This document shows, one piece after another, positions 1 to 5,828 of a DNA stretch of 11,732 nucleotides (positions are counted from its first letter, which is position 1; the number at the start of each line of letters is the position of its first letter). Source of the stretch: Treponema sp. (lineage in GTDB: Bacteria; Spirochaetota; Spirochaetia; Treponematales; Breznakiellaceae). Made by a program: the position numbers and the translations under genes. The stretch is taken from assembly GCA_031276615.1 (NCBI GenBank), contig JAISND010000209.1, positions 1-11,732 of the forward strand, in the 5' to 3' direction. The notes below the pieces were generated by a model that saw only the letters and a list, made by a program, of their open reading frames with translations, was not told where the DNA came from and did no database searches.

Positions 1-753
1 ACCCGTTTTAACCAGAAGGGCGGCGCCCCCCAGCTTCTTGCCGCGAACGCGGATCTTGTTCTCTGCGTGACAAGCCCGGCTTCCCCTCCCTTCAGGCCCC
101 GTTTTCTGGATCGGGTGCTGCTCCAGGCCGACGCCGCGGGCATTGAGGCTGTTATTGTCTGCAACAAACGCGACATGGAATCCGATCTCGACGTGGAGGA
201 ACGGCTTGAGGATTTTGTCCGTATCGGCTACCGGGTCTTGCCGGTGTCGGCAAAAACCGGCGCGGGGCTTGATGAACTGCGCGCCCTGGTTGACGGAAAA
301 TTTTCCGTTTTGACCGGCCAGTCCGGCGTGGGAAAATCGAGCCTGATCAGGGCGCTGCTTCCCGAATCGAAGATCAGGGTCGGCGCGATTAACGAAAAAT
401 ACGACCGGGGGAATCATACCACCACCATGGCGGTAATGATTGAGCTTCCCCCGTACCCGGCCGCCCCGGATGGGCCGGGCCGGACGGAAGGCCGCGCGGC
501 AACCCGGCTTGTCGATACGCCGGGAATACGCCGCTTTGTCCCCGACGGCGTTGCCCCCGGGGACGTTATTTTCCACATGCGCGAATTCGCGCCGCTGGCC
601 GGAACCTGTACCTACGGTCTTTCCTGCTCCCACCGGACGGAGCCGGGCTGCAGGATAATGGAGGCCGTTCACGCGGGAGTTATCCACGAAGACCGCTACA
701 GCAGTTTTCTCCGCATACAGGATGAATTATCCGGGGGAAAGTATGTCGACTGA
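1..753 (+). CDS. rsgA: RsgA, ribosome small-subunit-dependent GTPase (5' partial)
   Basis: Circularly permuted GTPase that helps the 30S ribosomal subunit mature in the cytoplasm. The frame is open from the first base, so the true start and part of the N-terminal OB-fold lie outside; 250 codons remain of a family length near 300. Visible motifs appear in the permuted order expected for RsgA: G4 NKRD at residues 55-58 of the visible part, G1 P-loop GQSGVGKS at 106-113, the HTTT switch near 139-142, and G3 DTPG at 172-175. A C-terminal zinc-binding set Cys203, Cys209, His211, Cys217 follows. The two first cysteines are five residues apart rather than the four I expect in E. coli-type RsgA. A Pro/Gly-rich insert sits just before G3. 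The stop overlaps the mutS2 start by 11 bp, so the two are probably co-transcribed and translationally coupled. Identity is secure. Confidence 0.95.
   Translation, partial: TRFNQKGGAPQLLAANADLVLCVTSPASPPFRPRFLDRVLLQADAAGIEAVIVCNKRDMESDLDVEERLEDFVRIGYRVLPVSAKTGAGLDELRALVDGKFSVLTGQSGVGKSSLIRALLPESKIRVGAINEKYDRGNHTTTMAVMIELPPYPAAPDGPGRTEGRAATRLVDTPGIRRFVPDGVAPGDVIFHMREFAPLAGTCTYGLSCSHRTEPGCRIMEAVHAGVIHEDRYSSFLRIQDELSGGKYVD
732..740 (+). promoter_or_regulatory. Ribosome binding site choosing the mutS2 start
   Basis: A GGGGGAAA stretch lies inside the last rsgA codons and directly precedes the ATG at 743. It supports that ATG over the in-frame ATG at 722, which has no comparable site. Confidence 0.6.
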
Positions 754-3277
754 CACAGGCGGCGCGGATGGCGCGGGCACGGACGGCGTCCCCGAAAAAG
801 CTCCCGGTTTTGAAAAGGCCCTTCGGCTTCTTGAATACGCGGAAATCATGAACCGTGTCGCCGCCTGTTCCCTCAGCGGGGAAGCCGCCGCGCTGCTCCG
901 CGAAGAAAGACCCCGGGGGGATGCCGAAGAAGTCGCCGAAATGAAGGAAGCCGTTTCCGCGATTGCGGCGCGTTTCGAATCGGGGGATGAGGAACCCCGC
1001 GGGGGCCTGCCCTCAATCGGGTTTCTCCTTCCCCGCCTTGATGTCGAAGGCGCGGTTCTCGAGCCGGATGAAGCCTGGGCAATAGGGATTTTTGTCGAGC
1101 GCGGGGAAGCGGTAAAGAAATGGCTTGGAAACACGCGCCCGGCCCTCCCCGGAGCCGAAGCTTCGGGCGCGGCGGCGGGTTCCGGAAAAGAGCCGCCCTG
1201 GGCGCCGCTGCCGGACTGCACGGCGGCCGCGGCCGCGGTTTTCCGCATCCTTGACAGGGACGGCAATATCCGGGATCTTCCCGAACTTCGCGCGATAAGG
1301 CGGAAGATTCAAAATCTTCACGCCGAGCTGGAAAATTCCGTTACACGCTATACAGCCGGTGAAGAGACCAGGCGCATGCTTCAGTCAACGCTGCCCTCCC
1401 AGCGGGACGGACGGACGGTGCTTGCGGTCAAGGCGAATTTCCGCGGCCGCATAAGGGGCATCGTCCACGAAGTTTCTTCAAGCGGGCAGACTGTCTTTGT
1501 GGAACCCGAAGAAGCAGTCGGGAAAAACAACGAACTCCTGATCGAACGGAGAAATCTTGAGCTGGAAATATCGAAACTGATGCGGGGGCTTACGGAGCGC
1601 CTTGCGGAGCACCGCGAAAACCTTGGGGCCTTTCACCGGGGCATCGTCGGCCTTGAGTGCCTGCGCGCCAGGGCGCGGTACTCAAGGGATACCGGGGGAC
1701 GTTTCGCGGGTGAAAGCGAAGCCCCGGCGGAGGTTCTCGTTCTCAAACAGGCGCGGCATCCCCTGCTCGGAAAGGGGGCGGTACCCATCGATCTTGCCCT
1801 GGACGGGAACACCCGCACGGTGATCATCACCGGGCCAAACACCGGCGGCAAGACCGTCGCGCTGAAAACCGCCGGCCTCTTCGCGCTGATGAACCAAAGC
1901 GGCCTTGCCCTGCCCGCGGCGGAGGGCACGATCCTGCCCGTGTTTGACGGCGTATACGCGGATATCGGCGACGAGCAATCCATCGGCCAGTCCCTTTCGA
2001 CCTTTTCCGCCCATATCGCCAACATCGCGGACATAGCGGCCCGCGCGACCGGACGTTCCCTCGTACTTCTTGATGAACTGGGTTCCGGCACCGATCCGGA
2101 AGAGGGAAGCGCAATCGCCATGGCGGTTCTTGATTTTCTTATCGCGAAAAACGCGCGCCTGATTGTGACTACCCACCACGGCATACTCAAGAATTACGGC
2201 CATACAAGGGAGAAAGTCGAGAACGCCTCGGTTGAATTTGACGCCGACACCCTTTCCCCGACTTACCGGATCGTCATGGGCGTACCCGGCGAGAGTCACG
2301 CGGTGGACATAGCCGCCCGAAGGGGCCTTGCGGAGGACATCGTCAAAAGGGCGAGAAGCTACCTTGCCGAGGAACGTTCCGATGTGTCCGCCCTGATCCG
2401 GGGCCTCAAGGAAAAGCACCTTAAGCTGGACGCGGCCGCGCAAAAAAGCCAGGCGGAAGAACTGCGGCTGCGGGAAGAACGCCGCCGCGCGGACCTCAAG
2501 GAACTCAGGCTGCGGCAGAAGGAAACGGAACTCAGGCAGAACGCGGCCGGAAGGCTTCGGGCGCTTCTGGCGGAAAGCCGTAAAACCCTGGAGAACCTGG
2601 TAAGGGAAGTAAGGGAAGGCGAACTCGACAGGGAAAAAACCCTGCGGGTAAAGGACTTTCTCTCCGGGCTTGCCCGAACCGTGGAAGCCGAGGACGCCGC
2701 CCTGGAAGCGGAAGAGCGGGATCTTGCGGAAGCCGTCCGGAACATCAACGGAGCCGGTGACGGGTCCGCCGCAGGCCCCGCGCCCGGACGGGCCGGCGCC
2801 CTTGTTCCCGGCGCGGAAGTACTGGCCGGTGAACGCCGCCGCCGCGGCGTCCTTGTCAGGCAGGAAAAAAAGGATTCCTGGGTTGTCGAAATCGGTTCCC
2901 TTAAAATCAGTTTTCCCGAACGTGAACTTGTTCCGCTGGGGCCTTCAAAAAACGGCGATGCCTTTTCCGGCGGGCCGTCCGCGCCGGGCGGCCCCCGCGC
3001 GGACTGGGACGCGGATCTGGCCGCCTCGCCGGGTGCCCTGTTCGAAATCAGGCTCCTGGGCATGCGCCTGCCCGACGCCCTTGAAAGCCTGCGCCGCCAG
3101 ATCGACGCGGCGGCCCTTTCGGGCCTGAAGGAATTCTCCGTCATCCACGGCAAGGGCGACGGCATACTGCAAAAGGGCATCCACGACTACCTGCGAAACG
3201 ATCCCGCCGTGGCCGACTACTACTTTTCACGTCCCGAACTGGGGGGCTTCGGCAGGACGGAAGTGGTTTTGAGGTAA
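743..3277 (+). CDS. mutS2: MutS2 ATPase/Smr protein
   Basis: MutS2-family ABC-type ATPase, in other bacteria linked to suppression of recombination and to rescue of collided ribosomes. The 844-residue length suits the family. Seen: N-terminal core and lever helices (about 20-350) with an Ala/Gly-rich insert near 135-155; Walker A GPNTGGKT at 364-371; Walker B LVLLDE at 440-445 followed by the GSGTDPEEG signature; a long charged coiled coil at about 538-668; a small KOW-like beta region at about 688-731; a C-terminal Smr domain from about 767 with HGKGDG at 802-807. The Smr domain reads EIRLLGMR where LDLRGMR is usual. Start: an in-frame ATG at 722 lies 7 codons upstream, but the ATG at 743 has a GGGGGAAA ribosome site just before it and is preferred. 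The overlap with rsgA joins two ribosome-associated functions in one operon. Confidence 0.95.
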   Translation: MSTDTGGADGAGTDGVPEKAPGFEKALRLLEYAEIMNRVAACSLSGEAAALLREERPRGDAEEVAEMKEAVSAIAARFESGDEEPRGGLPSIGFLLPRLDVEGAVLEPDEAWAIGIFVERGEAVKKWLGNTRPALPGAEASGAAAGSGKEPPWAPLPDCTAAAAAVFRILDRDGNIRDLPELRAIRRKIQNLHAELENSVTRYTAGEETRRMLQSTLPSQRDGRTVLAVKANFRGRIRGIVHEVSSSGQTVFVEPEEAVGKNNELLIERRNLELEISKLMRGLTERLAEHRENLGAFHRGIVGLECLRARARYSRDTGGRFAGESEAPAEVLVLKQARHPLLGKGAVPIDLALDGNTRTVIITGPNTGGKTVALKTAGLFALMNQSGLALPAAEGTILPVFDGVYADIGDEQSIGQSLSTFSAHIANIADIAARATGRSLVLLDELGSGTDPEEGSAIAMAVLDFLIAKNARLIVTTHHGILKNYGHTREKVENASVEFDADTLSPTYRIVMGVPGESHAVDIAARRGLAEDIVKRARSYLAEERSDVSALIRGLKEKHLKLDAAAQKSQAEELRLREERRRADLKELRLRQKETELRQNAAGRLRALLAESRKTLENLVREVREGELDREKTLRVKDFLSGLARTVEAEDAALEAEERDLAEAVRNINGAGDGSAAGPAPGRAGALVPGAEVLAGERRRRGVLVRQEKKDSWVVEIGSLKISFPERELVPLGPSKNGDAFSGGPSAPGGPRADWDADLAASPGALFEIRLLGMRLPDALESLRRQIDAAALSGLKEFSVIHGKGDGILQKGIHDYLRNDPAVADYYFSRPELGGFGRTEVVLR

Positions 3278-3299
3278 ATATGTTATACGCAATAAGCAT

Positions 3300-3320
3300 C
3301 CGCGGAGCAAAGCTCCACGG
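3300..3320. repeat. Hairpin after mutS2
   Basis: Inverted repeat with 9-nt arms (CCGCGGAGC / GCTCCACGG) around an AAA loop, 22 bp after the mutS2 stop. The single mismatch is C-A on the plus strand but a U-G wobble in a minus-strand RNA. It may help end mutS2 transcripts, but no clear T-run follows on either strand. It could equally be a small interspersed palindrome. Confidence 0.45.
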
Positions 3321-3394
3321 TATCATCTTAAGCTTCGCTTTTGTTTGAACGGAGGCTCGTTCGCCAGGAAGTTTATTCGCAGTGGGGTCTAACA

Positions 3395-3438
3395 CCCAGG
3401 AACCCGCCTTTCTTTCCCCGCGATAGCGGGTTCTTGGG
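3395..3438 (+). repeat. 13-bp-stem hairpin with an alternative inner hairpin
   Basis: Arms 3395-3407 and 3426-3438 pair over 13 positions; the only non-Watson-Crick pair is a G-U wobble in plus-strand RNA. The 18-nt loop contains a second CCCGC (3417-3421) that can pair with GCGGG (3426-3430) around a GATA loop, so the two folds exclude each other. There is no T-run, so it is not a standard terminator. A 10-bp direct repeat GGGGAGCTTC (3436-3445, 3451-3460) follows. Confidence 0.5.
3418..3429. repeat. 12-bp palindrome CCGCGWTAGCGG, copy 1
   Basis: CCGCGATAGCGG, left of the AT-rich fragment. It differs from the copy at 3807-3818 at a single base (A for T) in the loop. Both form GC stems around a four-base loop. 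Confidence 0.5.
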
Positions 3439-3762
3439 GAGCTTCAGGGCGGGGAGCTTCATTATGCAGAAATGGTATTGGTTACAGGAAACACTTACAT
3501 CCCTGAAAGAGAAAGAGTTACACTTGGATACGATCTGATAACTGAATCAAATGCCATTACATCGGTTAGCGGAATTCTTTTTGATATGTCAGGTACTGCA
3601 ATGAATAAATCTAATTCCGATATTCGTCTTGCACTTGCAATCGGCAAGAATATGAATATCGGCGGCAGGCAGGCAACTTTTGCCTATGTTGCATACCAGA
3701 GAGGGTTCAGCAGAAACTCACAACAACTGGCAGGTAACGCAGGGGTGACAGGCGCCGTTTGA
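3427..3762 (+). pseudogene. AT-rich orphan reading-frame fragment, identity unknown
   Basis: The frame is open from 3427 (an in-frame TAG ends at 3426) to a TGA at 3760-3762, about 111 codons. The first ATG, at 3472, has no Shine-Dalgarno. Base composition is plainly richer in A+T than every neighbouring gene. The translation is protein-like, with short alternating stretches such as GGRQATFAYVAYQRGF that could be beta strands, but I recognise no family. The lack of an initiation site, the short length, the composition and the flanking palindromes together suggest a remnant of a longer, perhaps surface-protein gene, or acquired DNA. It could also be non-coding. A short 24-codon frame at 3464-3538 has a GGGGAG upstream, but I do not consider it a gene. 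Confidence 0.3.
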
Positions 3763-3806
3763 CCGCCAGGCTCTTCGCACGGCCCTTCCTTATGCTTTCC
3801 GATTGA

Positions 3807-3818
3807 CCGCGTTAGCGG
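3807..3818. repeat. 12-bp palindrome CCGCGWTAGCGG, copy 2
   Basis: CCGCGTTAGCGG, right of the AT-rich fragment and 389 bp from copy 1. It is the centre of a perfect hairpin GACCGC-GTTA-GCGGTC at 3805-3820. Both copies are preceded by a CTTTCC stretch a few bases upstream. Confidence 0.5.
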
Positions 3819-3844
3819 TCTACCCCCTGGATGAACATTTTAAA

Positions 3845-3872
3845 TACAGGGCGGCGGAATTGCCACCCTGTA
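3845..3872 (-). terminator. Hairpin terminator of the small minus-strand gene
   Basis: On the minus strand the arms TACAGGGUGGC and GCCGCCCUGUA form an 11-bp stem with one U-G wobble and a 6-nt loop, followed by UUUAAAA. It begins 5 nt after the stop codon of the small gene at 3878. On the plus strand the same position is a C-A mismatch, which favours function in minus-strand RNA. The U-run is short. A smaller hairpin at 3868-3883, which includes the stop codon, overlaps its first arm. Confidence 0.55.
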
Positions 3873-3877
3873 AAGAA

Positions 3878-4102
3878 TTACAGAAAAATCTCAATTTTTC
3901 TAAGTAATTGTCCGTCATCGGTTGACGGACGAGGTCCACTTAACTCTCCAATTTCTTTTTGGGGCAGTTGTTTGTTCTCCGAATCGAAAAATTTTATGTA
4001 CCTCTTCTCGAAGTCCAGTTCCATCCGTTTACATTTATTACAATCAAGGTTTCGTACCCAAACCTCATCTCTGACATTTCGATAATGCTTCCTCAGGTCC
4101 AT
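3878..4102 (-). CDS. Small hypothetical protein, 74 aa, with a CxxC motif
   Basis: I do not recognise the family. The product is soluble and highly charged, rich in Lys, Arg, Glu and Asp, with one CNKC pair near residues 22-25 that could bind metal or form a disulfide; there is no signal peptide or membrane segment. Support for a real gene: a perfect AGGAGG lies 5 nt before the ATG at 4102, the codons read as normal protein, and a hairpin terminator follows the stop. The frame extends upstream to a TTG at 4162, but the Shine-Dalgarno points to the ATG. It lies 154 bp downstream of the TM2 gene on the same strand and could be read with it or from its own promoter, which I could not define. An 8-bp inverted repeat (3910-3930) lies inside the coding region. 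It is less GC-rich than its neighbours, so it may be acquired. Confidence 0.6.
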   Translation of the reverse strand: MDLRKHYRNVRDEVWVRNLDCNKCKRMELDFEKRYIKFFDSENKQLPQKEIGELSGPRPSTDDGQLLRKIEIFL

Positions 4103-4113
4103 TTGAACCTCCT
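4103..4113 (-). promoter_or_regulatory. Shine-Dalgarno of the small gene
   Basis: AGGAGG (4113-4108 on the minus strand), 5 nt before the ATG. It is the best ribosome site in the window, and it decides the start against the upstream TTG. Confidence 0.75.
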
Positions 4114-4256
4114 GCGTTTTAGGCCGCCGCCTTTGTTCTTCGTCCTTAACTGGAACTTTCAAGTAAACCGGAAAGGGGAAACCTACGGTACAAAAGTTCT
4201 ACTTCCTCATGCCGCAATCCCTTACAACAGGTCAAAAATTCGAACCCTACCCCTCC

Positions 4257-4781
4257 CTAAAAATCCTCCAGTTCCACATCGCTGTCCATCATGTCGGGAA
4301 TGGTGTAAACCAGGGAGCCGGTCTTCCGCACCCTCAGCTCGGCAAAGCCTTTGGAGACGAGGGCGTCGAGGGTTGTCCTGGCTTCCTCAATGGGAACGTT
4401 AGCCGCCAGAGCTACTTCGCTTGGGGTAAGTATGCCCCTGTTTTCCCTGGCAAGGCGGAGGATAACCCGCTCGACGCTTTCCTTTTCACGCACGATACGG
4501 GCTTCGCCGTCATGCACGCTGCGCCAGGTTTGGCTTTCCTGTCCATAGCTTCGGTTAACGCCTTCCCGGTTAATGCTCTCATGGAAGGCGTTGCGCAGGT
4601 TTGCCTCTCTTACCTGGCCGGGGAGGGTAAAAAAATCGTATACCGCGCCGATCATGCTCAGCCCGCCGGTGCACATCCAGAGTATGCCCGTGGGTATCTT
4701 GCCCAGATAAAAACGGTGGAATCCAAGAGCGCCGAAACCGGACAAAAACCACAAGAGATACGCGATTCCCAGGCTGTACAT
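4257..4781 (-). CDS. TM2-domain membrane protein with C-terminal winged helix
   Basis: A 174-residue protein. The N-terminal TM2 domain has two hydrophobic helices (about 2-19 and 30-52) joined by the GFHRFYLGK turn at 20-28, the hallmark of the family. A polar linker (about 55-100) leads to a C-terminal region (about 102-162) that reads as a winged helix: a helix, TPSEVALAANVPIEEA as helix-turn-helix, then VSKGFAELRVRKTGSLVY as the wing. It probably sits in the inner membrane with the winged helix in the cytoplasm; whether it binds DNA, RNA or protein is not known. Start: the ATG at 4781 has GGAGG 5 nt upstream; the upstream in-frame GTG at 4787 lies within that site. It is divergent from tatD. 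The TM2 call is firm; the winged helix is inferred from pattern. Confidence 0.85.
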   Translation of the reverse strand: MYSLGIAYLLWFLSGFGALGFHRFYLGKIPTGILWMCTGGLSMIGAVYDFFTLPGQVREANLRNAFHESINREGVNRSYGQESQTWRSVHDGEARIVREKESVERVILRLARENRGILTPSEVALAANVPIEEARTTLDALVSKGFAELRVRKTGSLVYTIPDMMDSDVELEDF

Positions 4782-4786
4782 AATCA

Positions 4787-4791
4787 CCTCC
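4787..4791 (-). promoter_or_regulatory. Shine-Dalgarno of the TM2 gene
   Basis: GGAGG on the minus strand with a 5-nt spacer to the ATG at 4781. The in-frame GTG at 4787 uses the last base of this site and so cannot be the start. Confidence 0.7.
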
Positions 4792-4806
4792 GTAAAATAG
4801 CCCTAA

Positions 4807-4827
4807 TCTCCGGCAGGCCCCCGGAGA
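4807..4827. repeat. Perfect inverted repeat between the TM2 gene and tatD
   Basis: TCTCCGG / CCGGAGA arms with a 7-nt loop, 26 bp upstream of the TM2 start. It could be an operator or a leader hairpin; nothing in the sequence decides this. Confidence 0.35.
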
Positions 4828-4920
4828 AACCCGCGCCCTGTTTTTTCCGCCCTCCGTGGTATCAGCTGCGCCCGCCCCGGCCATTGCCACCTGGGCCTAT
4901 TCCCGGCCCCTAACGGCGGC

Positions 4921-4933
4921 TATACTGTAAATA
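4921..4933 (+). promoter_or_regulatory. -10 box of tatD, placed for a leaderless mRNA
   Basis: TATACT (5 of 6 to consensus), then exactly 7 nt, then the tatD ATG. Transcription would be expected to start at or within a base or two of the start codon. No Shine-Dalgarno lies upstream of the ATG. The expected -35 position (4898-4903, TATTCC) is poor. Confidence 0.55.
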
Positions 4934-5794
4934 ATGCAGTTAATTGATGCCGGCGTCAACCTGATGGATTCTGTCTTTGATCCTGACCGGGAGGCGGTTG
5001 CGGCGGCCGCGGCCGCGGCCGGGGGCAGCCCCCGTGTTATTACCGGAAGCAGTCCTGCAAGCAGCGCGGCGGCGCTTGCCTTCGCGGAGGCCCGCGAGCC
5101 GGGCCTTTTCTACGCCACGGCAGGGGTTCACCCCCACAACGCGCGGTTCTGGAAAGGACGCTCCGCCGCGAAAGGCGGGACGGCGCCGGACGACGGCAAT
5201 GCGGGAGCCGCTGACCCCGCGTCCGGCGGCATCGCGGAACTGCGGCGTCTCGCGCTGCGCGGCGCCGCGGCGATTGGCGAATGCGGCCTTGATTACAACC
5301 GCATGTTCTCGCCGCCCGGTTCCCAGCGGCGCTGCTTTGAGGATCAGCTTGAACTGGCCGCGGAACTGGCCATGCCCCTCTTCCTCCACGAGCGGGACGC
5401 CTTTGAGGATCTTTACGCGCTGCTCAAAAAATACCGGCCCCGGATTTCCGCCGCGCTTGTCCACTGCTTTACCGGAACGGAAAGGGAACTGGACGCCTAC
5501 CTCGGCCTTGACTGCTACATCGGCATCACCGGCTGGATCTGCGATGAGCGCCGCGGCGCCCACCTTGTTCCCCTGGTAAAAAAAATTCCCCCGGACAGGC
5601 TGCTCCTGGAAACCGACGCGCCCTACCTTTTTCCGCGCAATCTTCCGCGCGGCCGCGGCAAAGGCCGCAACGAGCCCCGGCATCTTCCCCATATCGCGGG
5701 TTTTGTCGCGCGGGCCCTGGACAGAGACCCGGAAACGCTGGCGGCGGAAACCTTTCGCAATTCGCTTGCATTTTTCAGAATCCGCGCGGAATAA
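4934..5794 (+). CDS. tatD: TatD-type metal-dependent DNase
   Basis: Cytoplasmic TIM-barrel hydrolase; characterised members are metal-dependent 3'-5' exonucleases tied to DNA repair and DNA degradation. The 286-residue protein follows E. coli TatD itself rather than the YcfH/YjjV branch: it begins with IDAGVNL instead of a DxHxH motif, then AGVHPH (63-68), GECGLDYNR (115-123), FLHERDA (150-156), VHCFTG (176-181), ITGWICDERRG (198-208), ETDAPYL (226-232) and RNEPRHLPH (245-253). Likely metal ligands are Glu116, His152, His177 and Asp228. A low-complexity insert lies at about 73-100. An alanine run at about 21-29 is encoded by a GCGGCC tandem repeat. The start has no ribosome site and appears leaderless. 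It is convergent with the DUF342 gene. Confidence 0.93.
   Translation: MQLIDAGVNLMDSVFDPDREAVAAAAAAAGGSPRVITGSSPASSAAALAFAEAREPGLFYATAGVHPHNARFWKGRSAAKGGTAPDDGNAGAADPASGGIAELRRLALRGAAAIGECGLDYNRMFSPPGSQRRCFEDQLELAAELAMPLFLHERDAFEDLYALLKKYRPRISAALVHCFTGTERELDAYLGLDCYIGITGWICDERRGAHLVPLVKKIPPDRLLLETDAPYLFPRNLPRGRGKGRNEPRHLPHIAGFVARALDRDPETLAAETFRNSLAFFRIRAE
4999..5020 (+). repeat. GCGGCC tandem repeat inside tatD
   Basis: Repeated GCGGCC units encode the N-terminal alanine run of TatD. It is a short simple repeat whose slippage in whole units would change only the alanine count. Confidence 0.5.
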
Positions 5795-5825
5795 CACGAA
5801 CAACCGGTCATGTCATTCCGCGCGG
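5782..5825. terminator. Inverted repeat between convergent tatD and DUF342 genes
   Basis: Perfect 11-bp arms CCGCGCGGAAT (5782-5792) and ATTCCGCGCGG (5815-5825) around a 22-nt spacer, spanning the tatD stop and ending 3 bp before the stop codon of the opposite gene. The position suits a shared terminator for both directions. No T-run follows on either side, and each arm contains its own CCGCGCGG palindrome, so it may instead be a repeat element. Confidence 0.4.
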
Positions 5826-5828
5826 CCC

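Noticed and set aside
1404..1420. GGAC tandem repeat in mutS2
   Set aside because: Three units only, in frame within normal protein sequence; not significant.
2359..3180. Minus-strand open frame (273 codons), Ser/Arg-rich, opposite mutS2
   Set aside because: Low-complexity reverse translation of the MutS2 coiled coil and Smr domain.
3464..3538. A 24-codon frame with GGGGAG 7 nt upstream
   Set aside because: Too short, overlaps the orphan fragment in another frame, and the GGGGAG belongs to a direct repeat.
4160..4200. Possible group II intron or riboswitch fragment (GGGGAAACC, TACGGTAC)
   Set aside because: Only short resemblances; no domain V hairpin, reverse transcriptase or conserved aptamer core could be found.
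4225..4250. TTCGAA-containing stretch resembling a tRNA T-loop
   Set aside because: The flanking bases do not pair as a T-stem and no acceptor or anticodon arm is present on either strand.
4209..4913. Plus-strand open frame (234 codons) opposite the TM2 gene
   Set aside because: The minus strand has the TM2 motif and a proper Shine-Dalgarno; the plus frame has neither.
4940..5803. Long minus-strand open frame (287 codons) covering tatD
   Set aside because: Produced by high G+C codon bias opposite a secure TatD gene; its translation has no family motif and no ribosome site.
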